Below, piece by piece: positions 16,643 to 24,592 of a stretch of DNA of 64,000 nucleotides. A model generated the notes under the pieces. That model made no database searches. It was not told the origin of the DNA and was given only the letters and a program-made list of their open reading frames with translations. How positions within the stretch are numbered: position 1 is the stretch's first letter; every line of letters begins with the position of its first letter. This DNA comes from Caballeronia turbans (GTDB lineage Bacteria; Pseudomonadota; Gammaproteobacteria; Burkholderiales; Burkholderiaceae). The stretch spans positions 17,992 through 81,991 of the forward strand of contig FCOD02000028.1 of assembly GCA_001544655.2 (NCBI GenBank), given 5' to 3'. The translations under genes were made by a program, and so were the position numbers.

Positions 16643-18451
16643 ATGGACCGTCGTCGCTTCCTCTCGCTGTCCGCGTTCTATACCGTCGCGGCCGCCACCG
16701 GCACGCTTGCCGCCTGCCATTCGGGCGATCACGACGACAACGGCAACGCCGGGGGCGGCGGTTCGACGCCGCCGCCCGCGGGCGCATTTGCGTTCCCGCA
16801 AGGCGTCGCGAGCGGCGATCCGCGCGACGTCTCCGCGGTATTCTGGACCCGCTGCGTCGCGAACGGCAGCAATGCGGCGGCGTCGCCGTCGCCCGTCGCG
16901 GTGACGTTGCAGGTGTCAGCGCAGCAGAACTTCGCGCAGCTCGTCGCCAGCGTGCCGTTGAGTGCCGTCGCAGATTACGACTTCACCGTGCGGACCAAGG
17001 TCACCGGTCTCGCCGCGAAGACGACGTACTACTACCGTTTCGTCGCGGGCAGCGACATCAGCGCGACGGGCACGACGCGCACCGCGGCCGCGGCGAACGA
17101 AGCCATCCCGCAACTGCGCTTCGCTTGGTTCGTGTGCCAGAACTGGAGCGCGAATCACTGGCAGGCAATGTCGCTGCTGGCCGCTGAAACCGATCTCGAC
17201 TTCGTCGTGCATCTGGGCGATTACATCTACGAGGCGGGCTTCGCCGCGCAACCCGGCACCGTGGAGCCGGCGCATCCGGCGATCACGCTGCCGAGCGGCG
17301 GCGCCTATGCCAGCACGCTCGATGACTACCGCACGCTATATCGCACATATCGCGGCGACGCGCGCCTGCAGAACGTGCATGCGCGCTTCCCGGTCATCGC
17401 GATCTGGGACGATCACGAATTCTCCGACGATTGCTGGCAGGATCATCAGACCTATACGAACGCCAATCTTCAGCAGACCGCGCGACGCCGCAATGCGAAT
17501 CAGGCGTGGGCCGAGTACTTGCCGGTCGACTGGGGCGACGTGTCGTTCGATCTCAACAACACGGCCTACGACAACATCCGCATCTATCGCGACTTCCACT
17601 TCGGCTCGCTCATGCATCTCGTGATGACCGACGAGCGGCTCTATCGCGACGATCACGTCGTGAGCGAAGCGGCCATCGCGCAGGCGCTCGGGCACGATCC
17701 GGTCAACGGCAACGATCTCGTCGGCTCGCGTTATTTCGTGGCCCAGCAAGTGCTCGCGCGATTCGAAGCAGCCGATACGCAACGGCTCGGGCGCGTACCC
17801 TCTATCTTCGGTCCCGCGCAGACGCAATGGTGGAAGGACACGCTGAAGGCTTCCACCTCGATATGGAAGGTATGGGGCAACGAAGTGATGATGAACCGAC
17901 TGTGGCTCGATCTCACGTCGATCGCGCCCGCGCCCGATAACGTCGTGTTCGTGCTCGATTGCGACGCGTGGGATGGCTATCCGTCGCACAAGGCGGATCT
18001 GCTGTCGTTCGTGAAGGCGCAGAACATCACGAATCTCGTCGCGATCACGGGCGATCTGCATGCGTTCCAGGCGGGCATCGTGCGCGACGTGCCCAATCCC
18101 GCGACGGGCACGCCGGTGATGATCGATCTGATGTCGGCGGGCATCAGCAGCCAGCCTTTCTTCGAAGACGTGAAGACGTATGCGGCGGGCATGCCCCTCG
18201 CCTCGCTGATCGGTTCATCGGCGCTATTGGACAGCTTCATCCGCCAGAACAATCCGGACATGCTGTATGCCGATCACGACGGCATCGGCTACGCATCGGC
18301 GACTCTCACGCCCACGCAATTCGTCGCGATCTTCAACAAGATGAAGTTCCTCAATGCCGACGGCACTGCGCCGCAAAGCCCGCTGCAAAAGCGCACGCGA
18401 CTGACGATCAATGCGGGCGCGGTATCCGTCGCTGTCGAGGACAACGTATGA
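16643..18451 (+). CDS. phoD: PhoD-family alkaline phosphatase/phosphodiesterase, Tat-exported
   Basis: A 602-residue PhoD-type phosphatase. The N-terminus MDRRRFLSLSAFYTVAAATG is a twin-arginine signal, and it ends in a lipobox-like LAAC (Cys25), so the protein may be a Tat-exported lipoprotein. A PhoD_N immunoglobulin-like domain (about 45-150) precedes the metallophosphatase domain with HLGDYIYEAG, IWDDHEFSDD and AITGDLHAFQAG, the Fe/Ca ligand motifs of the family. GGAGG five bases upstream fixes the start. It frees phosphate from organic phosphomonoesters or diesters in the periplasm, and so complements the phosphonate operon at the left of the window. Confidence 0.92.
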   Translation: MDRRRFLSLSAFYTVAAATGTLAACHSGDHDDNGNAGGGGSTPPPAGAFAFPQGVASGDPRDVSAVFWTRCVANGSNAAASPSPVAVTLQVSAQQNFAQLVASVPLSAVADYDFTVRTKVTGLAAKTTYYYRFVAGSDISATGTTRTAAAANEAIPQLRFAWFVCQNWSANHWQAMSLLAAETDLDFVVHLGDYIYEAGFAAQPGTVEPAHPAITLPSGGAYASTLDDYRTLYRTYRGDARLQNVHARFPVIAIWDDHEFSDDCWQDHQTYTNANLQQTARRRNANQAWAEYLPVDWGDVSFDLNNTAYDNIRIYRDFHFGSLMHLVMTDERLYRDDHVVSEAAIAQALGHDPVNGNDLVGSRYFVAQQVLARFEAADTQRLGRVPSIFGPAQTQWWKDTLKASTSIWKVWGNEVMMNRLWLDLTSIAPAPDNVVFVLDCDAWDGYPSHKADLLSFVKAQNITNLVAITGDLHAFQAGIVRDVPNPATGTPVMIDLMSAGISSQPFFEDVKTYAAGMPLASLIGSSALLDSFIRQNNPDMLYADHDGIGYASATLTPTQFVAIFNKMKFLNADGTAPQSPLQKRTRLTINAGAVSVAVEDNV

Positions 18452-18510
18452 ATGCACAACGCGCTTCATACACAAGCGATCGATCCATCCATTCCTATCC
18501 GTGCTTTTGA

Positions 18511-18631
18511 GGGGATTTCAACGCCGATCCGCGCACGTAGACTGCGTGCACATTTCATGAGGTCGGTTGCTGGCAGGCAGTGCAATGAGGCCGATTTGAA
18601 GTGGCTATGTGAAACCCTCAGGAGCACTATC
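18511..18631 (+). repeat. Leader of small gene, copy A of a duplicated 5' region
   Basis: From GGGGATTTCAA at 18511 to the ATG, this 121-base leader aligns through its whole length with the leader at 18961-19080. Shared blocks include GCACATTTC, TGGCAGGCAGTGC, GAGGCC, TTGAAGTG, GAAACC and TCAGGAGCAC. The conservation extends well beyond the ribosome-binding site (AGGAG), which suggests either a recent duplication or a functional leader. Confidence 0.75.
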
Positions 18632-18859
18632 ATGACCGGCAAACTCAAAGGCATCTTCCTCGTCGCGGCGCTCGCGGGCGCTTCCCATGCAATGGCGAGC
18701 GGCTATGGCCCTGCACCGTATTACTCGCCGATGGACGGCGCGCCCATGTCGCAGCAAGGCATGAACATGCAGACCATCGCACAGGATGCACAGCAAACCA
18801 ACGACGCGAGCGTCGACAAGTCGAAGCAGGACAGCCCGCTCATGCAGGCGCAGGACTGA
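18632..18859 (+). CDS. Small exported protein, paralogue 1
   Basis: A 75-residue protein starting MTGKLKGIFLVAALAGASHA, a signal peptide probably cut after AMA. The mature part is rich in Met, Gln, Asp and Ser and ends DSPLMQAQD. The ATG is preceded by AGGAG seven bases upstream. It is clearly related to the next gene (start MTG, hydrophobic leader, end DSPLLQSQD). I do not recognise the family and assign no function. A hairpin without a T tract (18879-18907, 12-bp stem with one G-U pair) follows it. Confidence 0.75.
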   Translation: MTGKLKGIFLVAALAGASHAMASGYGPAPYYSPMDGAPMSQQGMNMQTIAQDAQQTNDASVDKSKQDSPLMQAQD

Positions 18860-18878
18860 GCACGTCTGCGATGACTTC

Positions 18879-18907
18879 GCGTCCTGCCGGTCATGCCGGC
18901 GGGACGC
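18879..18907 (+). terminator. Hairpin between the two small paralogues
   Basis: The stem GCGTCCTGCCGG pairs with CCGGCGGGACGC (one G-U wobble) around a TCATG loop, 19 bases after the first gene's stop. No U tract follows, so it may be an mRNA 3'-end stabiliser rather than a true intrinsic terminator. Confidence 0.5.
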
Positions 18908-18960
18908 GCTCGTCCTGAATCCGCCGATGCGGTGACACCCATGGTGAGCCGTTCTTCCGG

Positions 18961-19080
18961 GGGGATTTCAAGTCGAGCGCACGCAATTACACTGCGGGCA
19001 CATTTCGGAGGGTCGAGCCTGTGGCAGGCAGTGCGAAGAGGCCCTTGAAGTGAACCTTCGAAACCTTCAGGAGCACGACC
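18961..19080 (+). repeat. Leader of small gene, copy B of a duplicated 5' region
   Basis: Second copy of the leader described at 18511-18631, 450 bases downstream. Shared blocks keep order and spacing up to the ATG, including TTGAAGTG and TCAGGAGCAC just before the start. Confidence 0.75.
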
Positions 19081-19302
19081 ATGACAGGAAGACTCATCGG
19101 CATTGTCCTCATCGCGGCGCTGGTCGCCGGATGCTATGCGCTCGCACGCGGCCATGGTCCCATGACGTACTACATGGACGACAACGCGCTGCTGTCGCGC
19201 TATCTCGCCGATGCACAGACGCTCGCAAGCGACAGTCAGCCCGCGAGCGCGAGTGTCGCGACCGTGAAGCACGACAGCCCGCTGCTTCAGTCGCAGGACT
19301 GA
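19081..19302 (+). CDS. Small exported lipoprotein, paralogue 2
   Basis: A 73-residue protein starting MTGRLIGIVLIAALVAGCYA. Unlike its paralogue it has a lipobox (LVAGC, Cys18), so it is predicted to be lipid-anchored. The C-terminus DSPLLQSQD mirrors DSPLMQAQD of paralogue 1, while the middle has diverged. The pair looks like a tandem duplication followed by a change of anchoring. Function unknown. The gene faces the convergent DHA2 exporter 53 bases away. Confidence 0.75.
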   Translation: MTGRLIGIVLIAALVAGCYALARGHGPMTYYMDDNALLSRYLADAQTLASDSQPASASVATVKHDSPLLQSQD

Positions 19303-19355
19303 CGACGCTCGGCGAAATGCGGCTGATGTACTGGGTCGAGATCATCGCCGACGAT

Positions 19356-20885
19356 TCAATGGAACGCCTGATTCGCCGCGTTTTTCGCGGCGTTCGATGC
19401 GCCGTCCGCGCCGACGTTCCCGACGGTTTCCTTCGCGCGCCCGATCTCGATCTTCGGCATGAACAGCATCGCGACGACGGTGCCGAGCGCGATCACGAAC
19501 ATTGCCGCGAACGTCAGATGCAGCGAGTGATGCAGCACGAGTCGGATCTCGTTGTTCGTCGCGAAGTCGCCGGGCACGGACGAGAGCAGTTGCTTCAACT
19601 GGTCCGCGTGCACGGGCGGCAGGCCGTCCGTATGCGTGAGGCCGTAGTTCTGCACCGCGCCGAACACGGCGGCGCCGAGCGTGTTGCCGAGATTGCGCGA
19701 GAAGAGGTTCGATGCGGTCGCGCTGCCTCGCTCGTGCGGCTGCACGATTTCCTGGATCAGGATGAGACACGACACGCTCGTGATGCCCATGCCTAAGCCG
19801 AGCACCGCCGAGCCGACGCCCGCCCAGATCGCGCTCGATTGCGGACCGAGCAGCACGAAGGGCAACGCGCCGAGCGGAATGAACACCGGGCCGATCATCA
19901 ACAGGCGCCTCAGACCGATGCGGCTGAACGAGCGCGAAGTAAAGGTCGCGCCGCTCGGCCAGCCGATCATCATCATCGTGAGCGCGAGGCCCGCTTCGAC
20001 CGGCGTGCGATGCATCACGCCCTGCACGTACATCGGCAGGAAGGTGGTGAGGCCCATCATCGCCATGCCGGCGAGCAGGGTCGCGACGTTGCTCGCCGCG
20101 ATCGGCCGATGCGACCACAGGCCGAACGAGATCATCGGATCGGCGGCGCGGCGCTCCTGAACCACGAAGCACACGCTGGCGATGACCAGCACCGCGATCT
20201 CGATGCCGACGCGCGCATTGCTCGCGTGGCCGGCGTCGGTGAGCGTCATCATCAGCGCGGCGACGGCGGCGGTGAAGAAGAACGCGCCCGCGAAATCGAT
20301 CGCCGGACGGCCGTGACGCTTTTCCTCGTGCAGGAAGAGGATGAAAAGCAGCGCGGCCAGAATGCCGATCGGCACGTTGATCCAGAAGATCCACGCCCAC
20401 GAGAACTGGCGGATCAGCAGGCCGCCGACCATCGGCCCGAGCACGGCGGACACCGCCCAGACGCTCGCGAGATAGCCCTGCACCTTGCCGCGCTCGCGCG
20501 CCGGATAGAGATCGCCGACCACCGTCAGCGCGACCGGCAGGATCGCCCCCGCGCCGACACCCTGGATCAGCCGGAACACGATCATCGCGGGCATCGACCA
20601 CGCGAAGCCCGCGAGCACCGAGCCGATCAGAAAGATGGCGATGCCCGCAAGGATGGCCGGCTTGCGGCCGTACAGGTCCGCGAGCTTGCCGAACACCACC
20701 GTGAGCGCCGTCTGCGTGAGCAGGAAGGAAGAAAACACCCAGCTGTAGAGATTGAGCCCGCCGAGTTGCGTCGCGATTTGCGGCATCGCGGTCGAGACGA
20801 TGGTGGCTTCGATCGCGACCATGGCCATCGAGGCCATGACCGCTGCAATGACGAGGGGACGGGCGGTTTGTCTGTTCTGTGACAT
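19356..20885 (-). CDS. DHA2-family (14-TMS) MFS drug exporter
   Basis: A 509-residue MFS exporter of the drug:H+ antiporter-2 family (EmrB/QacA type). The first helix carries the DHA2 pattern AIEATIVSTAMPQIATQLGG, followed by the loop GKLADLYGRKPA and motif C-like GPMVGGLLI. The ATG at 20885 (MSQNRQTARP) starts just before helix 1; longer in-frame extensions lack family features. No EmrA-type adaptor or outer-membrane factor is adjacent, so it probably exports across the inner membrane alone. The gene is isolated, with small exported genes converging on its 3' end. Confidence 0.9.
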   Translation of the reverse strand: MSQNRQTARPLVIAAVMASMAMVAIEATIVSTAMPQIATQLGGLNLYSWVFSSFLLTQTALTVVFGKLADLYGRKPAILAGIAIFLIGSVLAGFAWSMPAMIVFRLIQGVGAGAILPVALTVVGDLYPARERGKVQGYLASVWAVSAVLGPMVGGLLIRQFSWAWIFWINVPIGILAALLFILFLHEEKRHGRPAIDFAGAFFFTAAVAALMMTLTDAGHASNARVGIEIAVLVIASVCFVVQERRAADPMISFGLWSHRPIAASNVATLLAGMAMMGLTTFLPMYVQGVMHRTPVEAGLALTMMMIGWPSGATFTSRSFSRIGLRRLLMIGPVFIPLGALPFVLLGPQSSAIWAGVGSAVLGLGMGITSVSCLILIQEIVQPHERGSATASNLFSRNLGNTLGAAVFGAVQNYGLTHTDGLPPVHADQLKQLLSSVPGDFATNNEIRLVLHHSLHLTFAAMFVIALGTVVAMLFMPKIEIGRAKETVGNVGADGASNAAKNAANQAFH

Positions 20886-21191
20886 GCGGTGATGAATGGC
20901 AGATCGCGCGCCGCGCGAACCGGATGCGATGCGCGCGAAGCGGTCATGCTCGAAAGATGGAATTGCGGCGGCGACGCCCAGGCTTGCGAATTCCTTGCAG
21001 CCGAAGCAATGTCGCCGATGAAGAAGCGCCGGATGCAATGTTATCCCGCCGCGGGAAACGCTGCTCGGCGACGCCTGACGCGCCCTCATTCAACGCTAAT
21101 TCTTCGCGCCTACGCTTCTTCATGTGGACGGGCGGCGCTTGCCCCAGCACTTTGCGGCTCGTTTCACGTTTTTCGTAACTCCTCAGCCCTT

Positions 21192-21229
21192 GGGCGTCGG
21201 CCGTCATCGGACCGACGCCCTTTTTCTTC
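21192..21229 (+). terminator. Orphan intrinsic terminator in the 464-bp gap before the two-component genes
   Basis: A perfect 9-bp stem (GGGCGTCGG with CCGACGCCC) is followed directly by TTTTTCTT on the plus strand. No plus-strand gene lies upstream: the neighbouring exporter reads leftward from 20885. Apart from this structure, the gap 20886-21349 shows no gene I can support. It may end a small RNA or the leader of the following kinase gene. Confidence 0.8.
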
Positions 21230-21349
21230 CGGCGCTCACGCGCAGCTGTCACGCACATGTCGTCTTTCAGACCGAAATCTCCGGGAATGTCGCCTAAAAT
21301 CGAACGGGCAGCTGAATCGCCCCGTTCCTTTCCGAAGCGGCGCACCCGG

Positions 21350-22699
21350 ATGATCAAATCACTGAAGAATCAACTCGTCGTCGCGCTGGGGCTGCTCGTG
21401 AGCGTGATCGGCGTCGTGCAGGGCGTGAGTTCGTATCAGTTGAGCAAGACCGGCATGAGCGCGCTCCTCGACATGCGGCTCGAACAAGTGGCGGCGCGCA
21501 TGCGCGACGGCTTCGCCGAGGGCATACCGCAGAATCCCGCGCGCGGCTCGCAGGACGATCGCGATGTCGTCGTCGTCGTGTGGAAGCCCGATGCCACTTT
21601 CCCGTTCCGCACGACCGATCCGTCACTGCATTTTCCGCGCGACGCGCAAGCGGGTTTCTCCGGCGTCGAGGTCAACGACGAACATTGGCGCGTCTTCACC
21701 CGTCAGGAGCCGACGATGACCATTCAGGTCGCGCAACGTTCGTCCGTGCGCCGCGAGATCACGCAGGAAGCCGCGACGCAAACGCTCTGGCCGATCGCCG
21801 TACTGCTGCCGCTCATATGGATCGCGGTCGCGCTCGTCGTGCGGCGCTCGCTGCGTCAGTTGAACGAGCTGGGCGCGCAGGTGCGGGCCATCGACATGGG
21901 TCATCTGCAGCCGCTGCCGACCGTCGGCGTGCCGACGGAAATCACGCCCTTCATCGAGTCGATCAACACGATGATCGAGCGCCTGGCCACCTCGATCGAA
22001 AAGGAACGCAAGTTCATCGCCGACGCCGCGCACGAACTCCGCACGCCGCTCACCGCGCTTCAGCTTCAGGCCGACAATCTCGCGCCGCATATCGTCGCCG
22101 GCAATCAGGAGCGCTTTCAGGAATTGCGCAAGGGCATCGCGCGCAGCGGCAAGCTCATCGCGCAACTCTTGCGGCTCGCGCGCGCCGATGCACCGGTGAA
22201 CGGCGCACCGCTCGCGCGCGTAGACCTCTCGGAAGTGGTGACGGGCGCCGTCGCCGACGTGCTGCCGATCGCGATCTCGCGCGGCATGGACATCGGCGCG
22301 GAGGAAATGGTGAACGCGCACGTGCGCGCGGTCGAGACGGACATCGGGATGGCGGTGAAGAATCTCGTGTCGAACGCGGTGCGCTATACGCCGGATGGCG
22401 GCACCATCGACCTGCGCATGCGGCGTGACGGCGACATGGTCTGGATCGACGTGATCGACAACGGCCCGGGCATCGACGAAGCACTGCTGCCGCGCGTGTT
22501 CGATCGCTTTTTCCGGGCGAATCCGGACGTGGAGGGCAGCGGGCTAGGCTTGTCCATCGTGAAGGCTATCGCCGCGCGCTACGGCGGCGACGTCACGCTG
22601 AGAAACCGCAGCGACGGCCAATCGGGCATCGTCGCTTCAATCAGCTTTCCGGTCGAAGAAGTCAGCGAAAACGTGCCTGCGCCTGTATTCAACACGTAG
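21350..22699 (+). CDS. Membrane sensor histidine kinase (QseC/PmrB-like)
   Basis: A 449-residue sensor kinase. TM1 (about 8-28) and TM2 (about 147-165) enclose a periplasmic domain of about 115 residues with no metal-binding motif I recognise. A HAMP domain follows, then HisKA with His228 (DAAHELRTPLTALQLQ) and HATPase_c (NLVSNAVRYTPDG, DNGPGI, GSGLGLSIV). The ATG at 21350 (MIKSLKNQL) puts TM1 at the N-terminus; upstream extensions are basic and unstructured. Its response regulator lies 167 bases downstream, the reverse of the usual regulator-kinase order. Confidence 0.92.
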   Translation: MIKSLKNQLVVALGLLVSVIGVVQGVSSYQLSKTGMSALLDMRLEQVAARMRDGFAEGIPQNPARGSQDDRDVVVVVWKPDATFPFRTTDPSLHFPRDAQAGFSGVEVNDEHWRVFTRQEPTMTIQVAQRSSVRREITQEAATQTLWPIAVLLPLIWIAVALVVRRSLRQLNELGAQVRAIDMGHLQPLPTVGVPTEITPFIESINTMIERLATSIEKERKFIADAAHELRTPLTALQLQADNLAPHIVAGNQERFQELRKGIARSGKLIAQLLRLARADAPVNGAPLARVDLSEVVTGAVADVLPIAISRGMDIGAEEMVNAHVRAVETDIGMAVKNLVSNAVRYTPDGGTIDLRMRRDGDMVWIDVIDNGPGIDEALLPRVFDRFFRANPDVEGSGLGLSIVKAIAARYGGDVTLRNRSDGQSGIVASISFPVEEVSENVPAPVFNT

Positions 22700-22761
22700 G
22701 GATTTGCGCGCGCTTTTACGACGATTACAATGCATTCGCTGCGCGGCACAAAGCGATCTTC

Positions 22762-22792
22762 ACCGGTCAGTAGAAGAATTAAATAGACCGGT
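22762..22792. promoter_or_regulatory. Inverted repeat upstream of the response regulator
   Basis: Perfect 7-base arms ACCGGTC and GACCGGT are separated by 17 bases of A-rich sequence (AGTAGAAGAATTAAATA), about 75 bases before the regulator start. This could be an autoregulatory operator, or a hairpin affecting regulator expression separately from the kinase. Confidence 0.4.
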
Positions 22793-22866
22793 CGTGCGTT
22801 TGGATTTTTCGGGCCGCATTCCTAGGCGCGTGGCGCGCGCCATTCTCGCGAGGCGCGGGGTGGAAC

Positions 22867-23550
22867 ATGCGAATTCTCCTGATCGAAGACGACGTGCAGA
22901 TCGGCACGAGCCTCATGCGTGCGCTCAAGGATGCCGACTATGCCGTGGACTGGGTCCGCGACGGCAACGCGGGCCGCGAGGCGATCAACGCCGCCGAATA
23001 CACCGTCGTGCTGCTCGATCTCGGCTTGCCGGGCGTGACGGGCATCGAGCTGTTGCGACAGGCGCGCACGGGCGGAAACGCGACGCCGGTGCTGATCCTC
23101 ACCGCGCGCGATGATGTCGACACACGCGTTCAGGGCCTCGATCTCGGCGCCGACGACTATCTGCTCAAGCCCTTCAATATGCCCGAACTCCTTGCGCGCA
23201 TCCGCGCGGTGCTGCGGCGCAAGGCGGGCTACGCGGTCTCGCGTCTCGGCGACGATTCGATCTGCCTCAATCTCGACCAGCGCACGCTCACCTGCGGCGA
23301 GAATTCGGGCGTGCTGTCCGCACGTGAATTCGCGCTGATGCACGCGCTGCTCGAACGTCCCGGCACGATCTTCTCGCGCGACCAACTGGAAGACCGGCTC
23401 TATGGCTGGGGCAAGGAAGTGGAGAGCAACGCCGTGGACGTGCTGATCCATTCGGTGCGCAAGAAATTCGGCGCGGGCGTGATCCGCAACGTGCGCGGGC
23501 TCGGCTGGACCGTGATGCTCGGGCAGGCGGGCCGCGAGGAAACGAAGTAG
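22867..23550 (+). CDS. OmpR-family response regulator (QseB/PmrA-like)
   Basis: A 227-residue response regulator. The receiver domain (1-120) has the acidic pair in LLIEDD, phospho-acceptor Asp51 (VVLLDLGLPG), Thr in LILTARD and Lys in LLKPF. The C-terminal winged helix (about 130-222) ends IRNVRGLGWTVML. All phosphorylation residues are intact. It should be the partner of the kinase upstream. QseB and PmrA homologues control motility, envelope modification or metal responses; which applies here is not visible. Confidence 0.93.
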   Translation: MRILLIEDDVQIGTSLMRALKDADYAVDWVRDGNAGREAINAAEYTVVLLDLGLPGVTGIELLRQARTGGNATPVLILTARDDVDTRVQGLDLGADDYLLKPFNMPELLARIRAVLRRKAGYAVSRLGDDSICLNLDQRTLTCGENSGVLSAREFALMHALLERPGTIFSRDQLEDRLYGWGKEVESNAVDVLIHSVRKKFGAGVIRNVRGLGWTVMLGQAGREETK

Positions 23551-23576
23551 CGCGCGTTGCATCGGCGGCGCGGCGC

Positions 23577-23771
23577 TCAGGGCCGATCGTGATGCCGCCC
23601 GAGGGCGCCGCAGAAATACATGCTGTAGTCGTGATCCTGCGTTTCGACCTGACGCATGCGGCGTTCGAGATCGGCGAGATCGCTCGATGATGCGAGATAG
23701 GCGTCGCGGGCCTCGTCCGGCGTGTGAATCGAGAAGAGATGGTCGATGGACTGCGAAAGACGTGCAAACAT
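23577..23771 (-). CDS. DUF3563 family protein
   Basis: A 64-residue protein starting MFARLSQSIDHLFSIHTPDE, matching the DUF3563 family common in Burkholderiaceae. It has a short amphipathic N-terminal helix, then DEARDAYLASSSDLADLERRMRQ, and no signal peptide. GGGAG precedes the ATG at good spacing. Function unknown. It converges on the response regulator gene, 26 bases away. The gap to the next gene (23772-24063) shows no other gene. Confidence 0.85.
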   Translation of the reverse strand: MFARLSQSIDHLFSIHTPDEARDAYLASSSDLADLERRMRQVETQDHDYSMYFCGALGRHHDRP

Positions 23772-24063
23772 GATGTGCTCCCGTCGTTGAAAAAAGGCCG
23801 ATATGAGTGGGGCCGACGAAAGCAGGTTATGCCCGGCGAATTAGAAAGGAATGAGAGCGCAATCGCATGCCTTCGATGCGCGATTGCGCCCTTCGCATGA
23901 CGAAGCGTTCGCCAACGCACCGTGAATCCGATCGCACTGCGGGCAGGCACTGCCGCGCCGCACCATCCCGTGCTATCGTGCTTTTATACGGGTTACATGC
24001 GGGTTTCGATACGAAACGCCGTGCGTCATCCGCGTTCGTCGATCGTCTCTCGTGAAGGCCGCC

Positions 24064-24429
24064 ATGAACGATGTGTCTCGTATCCTCAGTGCCCGCGACC
24101 GCGTCGAGTTGCTCTGCTGGCTCACGTGCGGCAGTCTCGGCGCGTATTACCTGAATGGCGACTGGCCTGCCGCCTCGTTTCACGTGCAGGCCGCGCATAA
24201 ATGGCTCGACCGGCATCAGCGCCTCGCGGACTGGCTCACGGTCGCCAAGCTCGCCGCCATTGCACGCGAGATCGCCACGCAGCATTGCGCGCTGCTCGAA
24301 GCGGACTGGGCGCGCGACGCCGTCGAGGAAATCCTCGACAGTGAAGACCTCAACTATCAATCGGATGTCGTCCGGCAGGTCTTCGACGATTGCCGCCGCG
24401 CACTCGCCGAAAAGCGCACGCCGGAATGA
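24064..24429 (+). CDS. Uncharacterised protein
   Basis: A 121-residue protein beginning MNDVSRILSARDRVELLCWL. It looks largely helical and soluble, with several Trp, Cys and His residues in the first half (LLCWLTCGSLGAYYLNGDWP, HKWLDRHQRLADWL) and an acidic C-terminal third. I recognise no domain. A GTG at 24052 in frame is an alternative start. Codon use matches its neighbours, so I treat it as real. It lies 34 bases upstream of the LexA box of dinB but on the other side of that promoter, so it is probably separate. Confidence 0.6.
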   Translation: MNDVSRILSARDRVELLCWLTCGSLGAYYLNGDWPAASFHVQAAHKWLDRHQRLADWLTVAKLAAIAREIATQHCALLEADWARDAVEEILDSEDLNYQSDVVRQVFDDCRRALAEKRTPE

Positions 24430-24463
24430 CGTGCTCGCGCGCACGGGCAGGCTCTAGCGCGAA

Positions 24464-24485
24464 TTACTGTATGGATGTACAGTAA
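24464..24485 (+). promoter_or_regulatory. LexA (SOS) box upstream of dinB
   Basis: The palindrome TTACTGT-N8-ACAGTAA contains a perfect CTGT-N8-ACAG core at 24467-24482, the consensus LexA operator. It lies 111 bases upstream of the dinB start and indicates SOS control. Confidence 0.9.
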
Positions 24486-24592
24486 GCCATTTTTATTGCC
24501 TGGCGGCACTGCCTTAGCATGTTCGGTGCGTTCTCCTCTGTCGATTTCGCCTTGAGCGCGTCTCGTTGCGCAGCGACGTTCTGATCGCCGCA

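Noticed and set aside
19374-19392. Hairpin CGCCGCG-TTTTT-CGCGGCG as a terminator of the small lipoprotein gene
   Set aside because: It lies inside the 3' coding end of the exporter, and the T run is in the loop rather than after the stem.
19839-20882. Plus-strand open frame of about 347 codons over the DHA2 exporter
   Set aside because: Antisense to a clear 14-helix transporter; Arg/His-rich and without motifs.
20879-21353. Plus-strand frames of 99 and 154 codons between the exporter and the kinase
   Set aside because: No recognisable domain, poor codon use, no ribosome-binding site, and the terminator at 21192 lies inside the longer one.
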